Assembly: GCA_020846875.1 (NCBI GenBank)
Contig: JADLDB010000042.1
Location: 1-64,000, forward strand
Length of the DNA: 64,000 nucleotides
Source of the DNA: Myxococcales bacterium
GTDB taxonomy: Bacteria > Myxococcota > Myxococcia > Myxococcales > Myxococcaceae
Direction: 5' to 3'
A program made the position numbers and the translations under genes. Shown here piece after piece: positions 25,242 to 35,089 of this stretch. The notes under the pieces are model-generated. The model was not told the DNA's origin and searched no databases. It saw nothing but the letters and a program-made list of their open reading frames with translations. Every line of letters begins with the position of its first letter. Position 1 is the stretch's first letter.

Positions 25242-27197
25242 ATGATGCGCGCAGTACCAATCCTCACGGGCCTGCTGGCCCTGCCCGCGCTCGGTCAGGA
25301 CGGCGCGGCGCGCCTGTTCGAGACCACCGTGCGCAGCGGCCCTCGACAGGCGCCTGGCCAGACCGCGGTGGGTCCGGAGTCGGTGAAGGACACGGGCGCC
25401 CAGTCAGCGATCGACGCTGCCGAGTGGGACGTGGCGCTCACCTCATCCACCGGCGCCCGAGGCGAGCGCATCTTCACGCTCCGTGGCTTCGACCAGCGCC
25501 AGGTGGCGGTGCTCCTCGACGGCGCCCCCTTCCTGCTTCCCTACGACGGGCAGCTCGACCTCGGAATGGTCCCCGCGGCGCTCGTCGAGCGGATCGAGGT
25601 CGTGAAAGGCCCGGGTTCCGTCACCATCGGCCTCAACGGCCTGGGAGGCGCGGTCAACATCGTCACGCGGACGGGCGACGATGGCGCGCTCTTCCGCGCC
25701 TGGGCCGAGACCAGCCCGACGCTGGGCACCGAGGTGCGCCTCGCGCACTCCCTGAAGCTGGGGCGCGTGGCCTGGACGGTGGCGGCCGGCAGCCTCGGCC
25801 AGTCGGCGTGGCCGCTGTCCGCCGCCTTCATCCCCACCGCTTACGAGCCAGGCCCCCTGCGCCGGAACAGCGACAAGCGGCTGTCCCACGTGGCGCTGTC
25901 CACAAAGGTGACGCTGACACCGCGACAGTCGCTCGTCCTGAGCGCCTGGTTCTTCGACGGCGAGCGCGGCATGCCTCCCAGCACCGTAGACGATCGCCCT
26001 CGGTACTGGCGCTTCTCGGTGTGGCGAGCGCTCAACGTGCAGCTCGGCCACCAGGTAGCCCTCTCGGAGAACGCGGCCATCGACACGCTGGGGTGGGTGC
26101 GCAACTTCGACAACCTGGTCGACAGCTACGACGACGCCAGGTACCTCACCCAGGACAAGGCGCGCGCCTTCTCGTCGTGGTACCACGACCCGGTCGCGGG
26201 CGTGCGCTCGCGGGCGCAGGTTCGCCTGCGGGCGCCCTGGGGGCCCGTGCACCTGAGGCTCTGGGCGGGTGGCGCTTGGGAAGCACACCACGCGACCACC
26301 AGCAACGCCCCCGACGATGACTACAGCCGGGTCACCGCTACGCTCGCGCCCGAGGTCGAGACGACGTTCGCCCGAAAGCTGACGCTGCAGCTCGCCCTTC
26401 AGGGGGACCTGGAGGTGCCGCTGCAGGTGGCCTCCGTGGTACCGGGCACCTCGCTCAACCCACGTCTGACGGCGCAGTGGCGTCCCATCAATGGACTGTC
26501 CCTGGGCGTGACGGGCGCGCGCACCTCCCGCTTCCCGACGCTGCGCGAGCGCTTCTCGGCGGCGATGGGGTTTCGCGAGCCCAACCCGGCCCTGGGGCCC
26601 GAATCGGCGTGGTCGTTGAGCGGAGAGTGTCGCTGGTCCCCCTTCGAAGGGCTGCAGTTGCTGGCCTTCGGGAGCCACAGCGCAGTGCAGGGGTTGATCG
26701 CCGAGGTGCGGATCCCCGGCGGGTTGACCCAGCTGCAGAACGTGGCCCACGCGCAGCTGTCGAGCGGCGAGGTGACGCTGGGCCTCGAGCCGCTGCGGGG
26801 GCTGCGGCTCGAGGTCGGAGCGCAGGTCCTGCGGGCGGTACAATGGACCGACGCGGGGGCCATTCCTCTCGACTACCGCGCCACCTGGGCGGGGCGGGCC
26901 GAGCTGCGGCTGCAACCGGTCCGCCAGCTCTTCGTCTGGGCGGGTGTCCGTGCGTCTTCGGCGCGGCCCTTCCTGAACCCGGACACGCGGAAGCAGGACA
27001 CGCTGCCCGGCTTCGCCGACGTCTCGTTGCGGACCGAGTACCGGCCAACTCCGGGCGTGGCGGCCTGGGCGCGCGTCACCAACCTGCTGAACGCCGCCGC
27101 GGACAGCCAATTCGGCTTCCCCCGGCAGGGGCGCCAGCTCTTCGTCGGCCTGTCCCTGGAGATCGATCGTCCACTCACCGAAGGAGAACCGCCATGA
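25242..27197 (+). CDS. TonB-dependent outer-membrane receptor, ModE-controlled
   Basis: 651 aa. A signal peptide covers about residues 1-19 (ILTGLLALPALGQ). A TonB-box-like stretch, LFETTVRSG, follows. The plug domain is about 35-145 (IFTLRGFDQRQVAVLLDGAPF, VERIEVVKGPGSVTIGLNGLGGAVNIVTR), then a 22-strand-type barrel ending QLFVGLSLEI. This is the standard plug-and-barrel used for ferric siderophores, cobalamin and other scarce nutrients. Genomic context (ModE box, single-domain ModE, sulfite-oxidase-fold partner) points to molybdate, tungstate or a molybdenum-loaded ligand as cargo; that is inference. The start follows the lipoprotein stop by 2 nt, and the stop overlaps the next gene as ATGA. 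Confidence 0.9.
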   Translation: MMRAVPILTGLLALPALGQDGAARLFETTVRSGPRQAPGQTAVGPESVKDTGAQSAIDAAEWDVALTSSTGARGERIFTLRGFDQRQVAVLLDGAPFLLPYDGQLDLGMVPAALVERIEVVKGPGSVTIGLNGLGGAVNIVTRTGDDGALFRAWAETSPTLGTEVRLAHSLKLGRVAWTVAAGSLGQSAWPLSAAFIPTAYEPGPLRRNSDKRLSHVALSTKVTLTPRQSLVLSAWFFDGERGMPPSTVDDRPRYWRFSVWRALNVQLGHQVALSENAAIDTLGWVRNFDNLVDSYDDARYLTQDKARAFSSWYHDPVAGVRSRAQVRLRAPWGPVHLRLWAGGAWEAHHATTSNAPDDDYSRVTATLAPEVETTFARKLTLQLALQGDLEVPLQVASVVPGTSLNPRLTAQWRPINGLSLGVTGARTSRFPTLRERFSAAMGFREPNPALGPESAWSLSGECRWSPFEGLQLLAFGSHSAVQGLIAEVRIPGGLTQLQNVAHAQLSSGEVTLGLEPLRGLRLEVGAQVLRAVQWTDAGAIPLDYRATWAGRAELRLQPVRQLFVWAGVRASSARPFLNPDTRKQDTLPGFADVSLRTEYRPTPGVAAWARVTNLLNAAADSQFGFPRQGRQLFVGLSLEIDRPLTEGEPP

Positions 27198-27709
27198 CGC
27201 ACCTGATCTGCCTCCTGCTGTCCGCCGCCCCCACCTCCCAGCCAGCCCCGACGGTGCTGGTAGAAGGCGCCCTGGTTAAGAAGGCCGCGCTGACCGAGAA
27301 GGACCTCGCCGGCCTCGGGGCCGTGACGGTGGACTGGTCCGACAAGGCCGGCGCGCACAAGGTGAAGGGCGTTCGCCTCGACCGAATCCTCGGCCACCTC
27401 GGCTTCAACGAAGGTCCCGTGGGACCGGCGGCCGACCCGAAGGTGAAGCACGAAGGGCTGCGCGCGGTGGTGGTGGCCCAAGCCGCGGATGGGTTCCAGG
27501 CCGTCTTCAGCGTGGGCGAGTTGCTCGAGAGCCTGGGGGCCACCCAGGTCCTGGTGGCGTGGGAGGTGGACGGCAAGGCGCTGGCGCCGGACGTGGGCCC
27601 CTTCCGCCTCGTCGTCACTACCGACAAGCGCGGCTCGCGATCGCTGCACCGGCTGACGGCGCTGCGGGTGGTGGACCTCCGCGTGAGCCCCGCGCCTGCC
27701 TCGAAGTGA
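27194..27709 (+). CDS. Periplasmic protein with molybdopterin-oxidoreductase (sulfite oxidase) fold, no catalytic Cys
   Basis: 171 aa. A signal peptide (LICLLLSAAP) is followed by a single domain with the blocks of the oxidoreductase molybdopterin-binding family: LVEGALVKKAALTEKDL, KVKGVRLDRILGHLGF, VVVAQAADGFQAVFSVGEL, VLVAWEVDGKALAPDVGPFRLVV and DKRGSRSLHRLTALRVV. The molybdenum-ligating cysteine of true enzymes is absent; the only Cys is in the signal peptide. It may therefore bind a molybdenum species without catalysis (inference). AAGGAG stands 8 nt before ATG 27194, and the start overlaps the receptor stop by 4 nt, so this is the third gene of the ModE-box operon. It ends 16 nt before a convergent gene. 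Confidence 0.8.
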   Translation: MTHLICLLLSAAPTSQPAPTVLVEGALVKKAALTEKDLAGLGAVTVDWSDKAGAHKVKGVRLDRILGHLGFNEGPVGPAADPKVKHEGLRAVVVAQAADGFQAVFSVGELLESLGATQVLVAWEVDGKALAPDVGPFRLVVTTDKRGSRSLHRLTALRVVDLRVSPAPASK

Positions 27710-27725
27710 AGGCAGCCCCGCCCGC

Positions 27726-28049
27726 TCAGCCCGGCAGCCGCTCGAGCACCTCGCCCAGCACCCGCGTCAGGCGGACGCCTCGCGAGGGAGGAAATCGCGC
27801 CAGTCCGTCCGCACGGAGCCTTGGCGCGGCGGTCTGCTCGTAGCGCTGAAACGTGGGGAGATCGGCGAACAGGTAGCGCGCCTCGAAGCGCAAGGGGTGC
27901 TCGGCGGTGGGCTCGAGCCGCACCAGGTCCACCGAGCGCGCGCCGCCGTCCAGCACGGCCTGCAGGTGCCCGTCCTTGAGCCACGCCACCCAGTCGCCGG
28001 CCACCTGCGGCGAGTCGAAGTCCGCGATGACGGTGTACGCGAAGCTCAT
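27726..28049 (-). CDS. DUF4286-family protein
   Basis: 107 aa. The pattern fits DUF4286, small dimeric alpha-beta barrel-type proteins: AYTVIADFDSPQVAGDWVAWL at the start, then a middle FEARYLFADLPTFQRYEQ, and APRLRADGLARFP near the end. No catalytic residues can be assigned. ATG 28049 has GAGGGG about 7 nt upstream; the longer frame adds 49 residues without family support. It converges on the ModE-box operon. The 188 nt to the divergent TPR gene holds no obvious motif. Confidence 0.75.
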   Translation of the reverse strand: MSFAYTVIADFDSPQVAGDWVAWLKDGHLQAVLDGGARSVDLVRLEPTAEHPLRFEARYLFADLPTFQRYEQTAAPRLRADGLARFPPSRGVRLTRVLGEVLERLPG

Positions 28050-28237
28050 CGCAGCCCCTCGCGGTTGAGCTGAAACTGAAGGCGCGTCGACGCGAACCGG
28101 GGAGGCTTGCGAGTCGTCATGGCCGGCACCTACCCCTCGGGTATGCGCGAGTCGAGGGCCGTGTCTCCGGACCTTCCGCACCGCGACGGCGCACAATCCG
28201 TGCCGGCCCTGTGCGCGGCTTGTGGCATCGTCCGGCC

Positions 28238-29818
28238 ATGCGCCTCCTCTTAGCCCTCACGTTGGTTTCCGGCGCCGCCCTGGCCGCGCCCGCGCGTCCC
28301 TCCGTCATCGCGCTGCTGCCGCCAAAGGCCGAGCCGTCGCTGCAGCCGCTGGCCGACCTGCTGGTGGCCCGCGCGTCGGAGTTGGTGGAGGCAGGCAGCT
28401 CCGCCTCCGAAGTGCACCCCAAGCAAGTGTGGCGCGCGCTGCAGGAAGAGGACCTCACCGGCGCCGACTTCACCGGCGACGCCGCCCTGGAGCAGGCGCG
28501 GCGCCTGCTGGGCGCGGACCGGGTGCTGGGCTTCACCCTCTCGGCGAAGGGCGACGAGCTGACGCTGGCCGGGCTGGTGCGCGACGAGAAGAAGGCGACG
28601 GCCTTCTCGGTGAAGGCGGGCAAGGGCTGGGCCCAGGCGCTGGACGTGGGCGCAGCGGGGCTGGCGAAGGCGCTGGTGGGCGCCGCGCCCCGCAAGCCGA
28701 AGGTGACTGCGCAGCCGACCTCGTCCAACGCCGAGGCGCTGGCGGCGGCTGGGCGGTGCGCGCGCGAGGTGCAGGAGCAGCCTCTGGGCGTGGAGAACCC
28801 GGTGGTGCTGGAGGCGGCCGATCTCGAGGCAGCGGTGACGGACTGTCAGAAGGCGCTCTCCCTCGATCCTTCCCTGCGCTACGCGAGCGCGGCGCTGGCC
28901 CTGGGCCAGGCGCTCCTCGGTCGCCATGACGACGCGGTGAAGGCGCTGGGCACCCTGGGCGACGCCGACGACGTGCTGGAGCTCTATTCCCTCGCCCGCT
29001 TCTGGATGCTGACGCGCTTCCAGTCCAATGAGGCCGGTGTGGCCTTCCTGCGCGACGTGGTGAAGAAGCACCCCGGCGAGCTGATCGCCCGCGCCTACCT
29101 CGGGGAGACGCTGGGCATCCTCGGCGACTGGAAGGACGCGGAGGCCGTCTGGCGCGAGTACCTGGTCCTCGCCCCCGCGTCCCCCTTCGCGCTGGCCCGC
29201 CTGAGCAAGGCGCTGGCCCGGCAAGGCAGGCACGAGGAGGCGATCGCCACCGCGAAGAAGGGCCTTACGCTGGCCGCCACCTCGCGCGAGCTGCGGCTCG
29301 AGGTCGCCAGCCGGTTGATCGACGCCAGCAACGTCGCCGAGGCCAAGGCCGTCCTGCTGCCTCTGGCCGAGTCGCCCGCCGCGCACGGCGAGGAGCTCTT
29401 GCGGCTCGGCTGGGCCCACTGGCTGTCCGGCGAGGCGGAGGCGGCGCAGGCCACCTTCCAGCGCGCGCTCCAGAAGGCCACGGCGCCGGGCGAGTGGCGC
29501 ACGCGGGGACGCGCCCACTACGACCTCGCGCTCGTGGCGATGGCGAAGGGCGACAAGCCCGGGGCGCTCGCCGCGCTCAAGGCGTCGATGCAGACGGGCT
29601 TGCGGATGAAGAGCGTCGATCCTCTGCTCAAGGACGTGGTGAAGGAGCTGGAGCGCGCCGGCGTCGGCGTGTCACCCGCGGACGGCGGGACGAAGCTGGC
29701 CGGGGCCTCCCTCACGCCACGCGAGGCGAGCTTGTTCCCGACGGACGCCTTCGGGGATCCCAACCCGAAGGCCACCCGGCCGCAGCCGCCGAGTGGGCTG
29801 GTGCTGTACCGCTTCTGA
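28238..29818 (+). CDS. Secreted/periplasmic TPR protein
   Basis: 526 aa. A signal peptide is clear (LLLALTLVSGAALAAPA). Residues about 25-140 resemble the domain that scores proteins of the PEGA/TPR class in myxobacteria (VIALLPPK, then LLVARASELVEAG, and LLGADRVLGFTL, a CsgG/TolB-like arrangement). From about 190 to 480 there are TPR-like helical pairs (YASAALALGQALLGRHDDAVKAL, ALARLSKALARQGRHEEAIATAKKGL). The end is an unstructured Pro-rich tail. No enzyme motif is seen, so a scaffolding role in the envelope is likely. ATG 28238 begins the signal peptide. It is a monocistronic-looking gene with a 259-nt gap before the next start. Confidence 0.75.
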   Translation: MRLLLALTLVSGAALAAPARPSVIALLPPKAEPSLQPLADLLVARASELVEAGSSASEVHPKQVWRALQEEDLTGADFTGDAALEQARRLLGADRVLGFTLSAKGDELTLAGLVRDEKKATAFSVKAGKGWAQALDVGAAGLAKALVGAAPRKPKVTAQPTSSNAEALAAAGRCAREVQEQPLGVENPVVLEAADLEAAVTDCQKALSLDPSLRYASAALALGQALLGRHDDAVKALGTLGDADDVLELYSLARFWMLTRFQSNEAGVAFLRDVVKKHPGELIARAYLGETLGILGDWKDAEAVWREYLVLAPASPFALARLSKALARQGRHEEAIATAKKGLTLAATSRELRLEVASRLIDASNVAEAKAVLLPLAESPAAHGEELLRLGWAHWLSGEAEAAQATFQRALQKATAPGEWRTRGRAHYDLALVAMAKGDKPGALAALKASMQTGLRMKSVDPLLKDVVKELERAGVGVSPADGGTKLAGASLTPREASLFPTDAFGDPNPKATRPQPPSGLVLYRF

Positions 29819-30077
29819 GGGGCTCGCAGCTCGCCGCCCTTCATCGCGCGGTGGCGCGCGCCGTGCCGGTCTCCGGTGGTCCTCTCATGTGACGGCCAGG
29901 TGACAGCACAGGGTGAGGGGCGGGGCCGCGGAAGGGCAGTCCCACTGCCTATTTCTGACGTTCAACTTCGCTCAATTCAGGCAACGCCACTGCCTTTCTG
30001 CGCGACCCCTTCGCCCCCTGTCAGGTATGCGTCCTCGCGCCGCCCGGCGCCCTCCGCCTGCTATGAGACTCCTCGTC

Positions 30078-31472
<1,395 letters not shown>

Positions 31473-31474
31473 CG

Positions 31475-31498
31475 CCCTCCCCCGAGGCAGGGGGAAGG
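31475..31498. terminator. Hairpin between convergent genes
   Basis: Nine-position stem with one mismatch (CCCTCCCCC against GGGGGAAGG, loop GAGGCA) filling the 27 nt between the FAD-oxidase stop and the convergent response-regulator-like stop. There is no long T-run, so termination in either direction is plausible but unproven. Confidence 0.4.
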
Positions 31499-31499
31499 T

Positions 31500-32486
31500 T
31501 CAGCCCATCGAGATGCGGCTGCGGCGCGGCAGCGGCTGCGTGTCCGGCGCCTCGACGCGGTCGCCGCCGGCGGCCTGCGCCTTCTTCAGCGCGTGCGTCG
31601 CGTCGCGCACGAGTCCCCCGAAGCTGACCTGCGCGCGGGGATCCACCTTGGGATCGAAGCTGGCCACCGCGACCGACGCCGTCCCGCCCGGAAAGGACGC
31701 GAGCTCCCGCAGGCGAGCCACCACCCGGCGCGCCACCGTGCTGCACCCGCTGCGCGGGGTGTGCGGAAGGAAGACCAGGTACTTCTCACCGGCGAAGGGC
31801 ATCAGCAGATCGATGTCCCGCGTCAACTGCGAGAGCGCCTGCAGCACCTCGGCGCGGATGGCGGCGCGCTGGAACTCGGGGGCCTTCTGCGCCTTCAGCT
31901 TCGCGTCCAGCCCGTCGAGCGCTACCAACAAGAGCGCCACCGGGTACCGGTACCGCTTGCTGCGCTTCACCTCGAGCAGCATGTATTTCTTGAAGAAGGC
32001 CTCGTCGGCCTGGTTGACGCCCGTGGACGGCCGCACCGGCGCCACCGCAGGAGGCCCGTTCTTCTTCGAGTCCTTCTCCGCCTTCGCCCGGGCGAGCTCG
32101 GCCTCGCGCGCCTGCCACTTGTCGTAGAGCTCGCGCTGCACCAGCACCGCGTGCAGCTGGGCCAGCACCGCGTGGCGCTTCAGTGGGCCCACCACGAAGC
32201 CGTCGGCCCCGGTCTCCTCGGCGCGATCGGCGGCGCGCTCGAACTCGGTCGGCGGGTAGGTCAGCACCACCCGCGTCTGCGGCGCCAGCTTCTTGACCTG
32301 CGCGCACAGCACCTCGCCGTCGAAGCTGCCTGACACCGCGGCGATCAACACCTCGGGCGCCCGGGCGCGGACCACCTGCACCGCCTCGTCGAGGTACGTC
32401 GCCGTCTGCACGTCGGCCACCCCGTCGAGGAACTTCCGCAGAGCGTTGCGGACAGGGACGGACGGCTCGGCGACGAGGACGCGCAT
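31500..32486 (-). CDS. Degenerate receiver domain plus degenerate GGDEF protein
   Basis: 328 aa. The N-terminal 120 residues fold like a receiver (MRVLVAEPSVPVRNALRKF) but lack the acidic pair and the phospho-acceptor aspartate: APEVLIAAVSG stands where a LLDxxMP motif is expected. A coiled linker rich in Glu/Lys/Ala (about 125-165) follows. The C-terminal part looks like a GGDEF fold (RYRYPVALLLVALDGLDA, ARRVVARLREL), but the active loop reads FAGEKYLVFL rather than GG(D/E)EF. It is therefore unlikely to be phosphorylated or to make cyclic-di-GMP, and more likely works as a protein- or ligand-binding module. It starts 9 nt after frr, so it probably shares the rpsB-frr transcript. Confidence 0.8.
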   Translation of the reverse strand: MRVLVAEPSVPVRNALRKFLDGVADVQTATYLDEAVQVVRARAPEVLIAAVSGSFDGEVLCAQVKKLAPQTRVVLTYPPTEFERAADRAEETGADGFVVGPLKRHAVLAQLHAVLVQRELYDKWQAREAELARAKAEKDSKKNGPPAVAPVRPSTGVNQADEAFFKKYMLLEVKRSKRYRYPVALLLVALDGLDAKLKAQKAPEFQRAAIRAEVLQALSQLTRDIDLLMPFAGEKYLVFLPHTPRSGCSTVARRVVARLRELASFPGGTASVAVASFDPKVDPRAQVSFGGLVRDATHALKKAQAAGGDRVEAPDTQPLPRRSRISMG

Positions 32487-32495
32487 CGGAGGACC

Positions 32496-33059
32496 TCAGA
32501 CCTCGAGGACTTCCTTCTCCTTCTTGGCTACCACGTCGTCCACCTGCGTGATGCCCCCGTCCGTCTCCTTCTGCACCTTCTCGGTGGACCGCTTGTTGTC
32601 GTCCTCGGTGATCGCCTTGTCCTTGAGCAGCTGCTTGAGCTTCTCGTTGGCGTCGCGGCGATCGTTGCGAATGCCCACCTTGTACTCCTCGCCGGTGGAC
32701 TTCACCTGCTTGGCGATCTCCTTGCGGCGCTGCTCGGTGAGCGCGGGGATGGGCAGGCGGATGATCTCCCCGTCGTTGTTGGGGGTGAGGCCCAGGTTGG
32801 CCTCGTGGATCGCCTTCTCGATGTCCTTGAGGATCGACTTGTCCCACGGCTTCACGGTGATCAGCCGCGGCTCAGGCACGGCGATCGCGGCGCACTGGGC
32901 CAGCGGGGTGGGCGTGCCGTAGTAATTCACCTTCACCGGGTCCAGCATCGCGGCCGAGGCGCGCCCGGTGCGCACCTTGCTCAGCGCCTGCTTGAGCGCC
33001 TCCACCTTCTTCTTGATGTTGTCCGACAGCCCCTTCACCACATCGTCGTGCGCGGCCAT
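32496..33059 (-). CDS. frr: Ribosome recycling factor
   Basis: 187 aa, the standard length. Splits post-termination ribosomes together with EF-G. Recognisable blocks: KVRTGRASAAMLDPVKVNYYGTPTPL, ITVKPWDK, IHEANLGLTPNNDGEIIRLPIPALTEQRRKEIAKQVK, and the basic-acid helix near the end (each cited only to locate the match). An unremarkable two-domain L-shaped protein. A GGAGG site precedes ATG 33059. It is 21 nt downstream of pyrH in the conserved order rpsB-tsf-pyrH-frr. Confidence 0.97.
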   Translation of the reverse strand: MAAHDDVVKGLSDNIKKKVEALKQALSKVRTGRASAAMLDPVKVNYYGTPTPLAQCAAIAVPEPRLITVKPWDKSILKDIEKAIHEANLGLTPNNDGEIIRLPIPALTEQRRKEIAKQVKSTGEEYKVGIRNDRRDANEKLKQLLKDKAITEDDNKRSTEKVQKETDGGITQVDDVVAKKEKEVLEV

Positions 33060-33080
33060 GGTGGCCTCCTTGTCGAAAAG

Positions 33081-33830
33081 TCAGGCGAGCTCGGTCTCGG
33101 GCGTTCCCACCACGGTGCCGATCTCTCCCGGGGACAGCACCGCCTTCTTGATGTTCCCGGCCTTCGTCATGTCGAAGACGACGATGGGCAGCTTGTTGTC
33201 CATGCACAGGCTGATGGCCGTGGAGTCCATCACGTTGAGCTGCTTCTTCAGCACGTCCATGTAGGCGAGGCGCCGGTAGCGGCGCGCGCCCTTGTCCTTC
33301 TTCGGATCCGCGTCGTACACCCCGTCCACCTTGGTGGCCTTGAGGATCACGTCGGCGTTGATCTCCATCGCGCGCAAGGACGCGGCGGTGTCGGTGGTGA
33401 AGTACGGGTTGCCGGTGCCCGCGGCGAAGATGACGACTCGGCCCTTCTCGAGGTGCCGCACCGCCCGCCGGCGAATGTACGGCTCGGCGATCTGCTCCAT
33501 CTTGATGGCCGACAACACGCGCGTCTGGCCGCCCAACTGCTCCACCGCGTCCTGCAGGGCGAGGCTGTTGATGCAGGTGGCCAGCATGCCCATGTAGTCG
33601 GCGCTGGCGCGATCCATGCCCGTGGTGGCGCCCTGGATGCCCCGGAAGATGTTGCCGCCGCCGATGACGACCGCCACCTCCACGCCCGCCTTCTTCACCT
33701 CCAGCACTTCCTCGGCGATGGCCTGCAGCGTCGCGGGCTGAATGCCGTACTTCTCATCGCCCATCAGCGCTTCGCCCGACAGCTTGAGCAGCACGCGCTT
33801 GTAGGCGCCGTTCTTCCCGGGCGCGGTCAT
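33081..33830 (-). CDS. pyrH: UMP kinase
   Basis: 249 aa. Phosphorylates UMP to UDP in pyrimidine synthesis; it belongs to the amino-acid-kinase fold and is not related to adenylate-type kinases. Conserved pieces: [13 protein letters not shown] at the nucleotide site, [11 protein letters not shown], then [21 protein letters not shown] and [15 protein letters not shown]. It follows tsf after 111 nt that contain a terminator-like hairpin, so its level may be lower than that of the ribosomal genes or set by a separate promoter. Confidence 0.97.
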   Translation of the reverse strand: MTAPGKNGAYKRVLLKLSGEALMGDEKYGIQPATLQAIAEEVLEVKKAGVEVAVVIGGGNIFRGIQGATTGMDRASADYMGMLATCINSLALQDAVEQLGGQTRVLSAIKMEQIAEPYIRRRAVRHLEKGRVVIFAAGTGNPYFTTDTAASLRAMEINADVILKATKVDGVYDADPKKDKGARRYRRLAYMDVLKKQLNVMDSTAISLCMDNKLPIVVFDMTKAGNIKKAVLSPGEIGTVVGTPETELA

Positions 33831-33884
33831 GGCGGAAGCGGGTTGTAGTCCTTCCCCCGGGGGCCGGCACGCCCAAAACGACGA

Positions 33885-33917
33885 CGGGCAGGACCCCGGG
33901 TGAAGGAGTCCTGCCCG
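33885..33917 (-). terminator. Hairpin with short T-run between tsf and pyrH
   Basis: Perfect 10-bp stem CGGGCAGGAC/GTCCTGCCCG with a 13-nt loop in the tsf-pyrH spacer. On the coding (minus) strand it is followed by CGTCGTCGTTTTGGG, a short T-run. It could act as a partial terminator or processing site that reduces readthrough into pyrH. Confidence 0.55.
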
Positions 33918-33941
33918 GCAGAGGTGCTGCGAAGGGGCGGC

Positions 33942-34994
33942 TTACGCCTGGCCCAGCGTCTTGGCCACCTCGGCGGCCAGGTCGTCCTTCTTCTTCTCGA
34001 TGCCCTCGCCCACCTCGAGGCGCGCGGCGCGGCCGACCGTCAGCGCGGCGCCCGCCTTCTTCCCGTGCTCGGCGATGACGTCCTTGATCTTCAGCTTGTC
34101 GTCCTTCACCCAGACCTGATCGACGAGGCAGTTGTCCTCGAAGAACTTCTCCAGCTTCCCGCCGATGATCTTGTCCCACATGTTCTCGGGCTTCTTGATC
34201 TGCTCGCGCTTGACGATCTGCGACAGCGGCACCTTCTCCAGCTTGCCGCTGATCTCCAGCATCACCTTCTCCGCGTCCTCGCTGCGGAGGATGCCGGTGC
34301 GGGCCGGGCCGTCCTTGATGGTGAAGCGCCAGGTGTTCTGCAGCTCGTCCTTGAAGGTGGCCTTCTCCTTCTCGAGGAGGGCGGCGGGCACCTGGTCGCG
34401 CGACACCCAACCCGGGCGCATCGCGGTCAACTGCATCGCCAGCTCGGTGGCAAGGCTCTTGGCTTCGGCGCCGTTGCTGCCGAACACCTCGACCAGCGCG
34501 CCCACGCGGTTGTTGGAGTGCAGGTAGCTGCCCACCACCCCGTTGGACTCCACGTGGAAGCGCGCGAAGCGGCGCACGGTGAGGTTCTCGCCGATGGTGG
34601 CGATCTTCTCCGTCACCGCGTCCTTCACCGTCTTGCCGCCGAAGGGCTGGACCAGCAGCGCGTCGACGTCGGCCGGGTTGTGCTGCGCGACGTGCGCGAC
34701 CAGATCGCTGGTCAGCTTCACGAACTCGGCGTTGCGCGCCACGAAGTCGGTCTCGGCGTTGACCTCCACCATCGCGCCCAGCTTGCCGTCGTCCGACAGC
34801 TTGAGGCCGATGAGGCCTTCCGCCGCCACCCGGCCGCCCTTCTTCGCCGCCGATGCCACGCCCTTCTTGCGCAGCCACTCCTCGGCCTTGGCGAAGTCGC
34901 CGGCCGACTCGGCCAGGGCCTTCTTGCAGTCCATCATCCCCGCGCCCGTCTTCTCGCGGAGCTCCTTCACCATCGCAGCGCTGATCTCAGCCAT
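33942..34994 (-). CDS. tsf: Elongation factor Ts
   Basis: 350 aa, longer than the 283 aa of E. coli. Nucleotide-exchange factor for EF-Tu. The N-terminal UBA-like domain (VKELREKTGAGMMDCKKAL) and the exchange motif VNAETDFVARNAEFVKL are intact. The extra length lies mainly in the core and dimerisation region (about residues 150-300), which carries additional charged helices; this is common in deltaproteobacterial-type EF-Ts. Second gene of the rpsB operon, 95 nt after rpsB with a hairpin in the spacer. Confidence 0.97.
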   Translation of the reverse strand: MAEISAAMVKELREKTGAGMMDCKKALAESAGDFAKAEEWLRKKGVASAAKKGGRVAAEGLIGLKLSDDGKLGAMVEVNAETDFVARNAEFVKLTSDLVAHVAQHNPADVDALLVQPFGGKTVKDAVTEKIATIGENLTVRRFARFHVESNGVVGSYLHSNNRVGALVEVFGSNGAEAKSLATELAMQLTAMRPGWVSRDQVPAALLEKEKATFKDELQNTWRFTIKDGPARTGILRSEDAEKVMLEISGKLEKVPLSQIVKREQIKKPENMWDKIIGGKLEKFFEDNCLVDQVWVKDDKLKIKDVIAEHGKKAGAALTVGRAARLEVGEGIEKKKDDLAAEVAKTLGQA

Positions 34995-35029
34995 GTCTTC
35001 TCTCGTTGGGGTTAAAGGGGGAAAGCGAC

Positions 35030-35064
35030 GAAGCGCCGACCAGGGAATGCCCGGCCGACGCTTC
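35030..35064 (-). terminator. Hairpin in the rpsB-tsf spacer
   Basis: 12-bp stem on the coding strand (GAAGCGTCGGCC with GGTCGGCGCTTC, two G-U wobbles) and an 11-nt loop, followed by TCGCTTTCCCCCTTT. It resembles an attenuator or RNA-processing hairpin between rpsB and tsf more than a strong terminator, because tsf must still be read. Confidence 0.5.
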
Positions 35065-35089
35065 GGGAAGCAGGTCGGAACCGGGCGGG

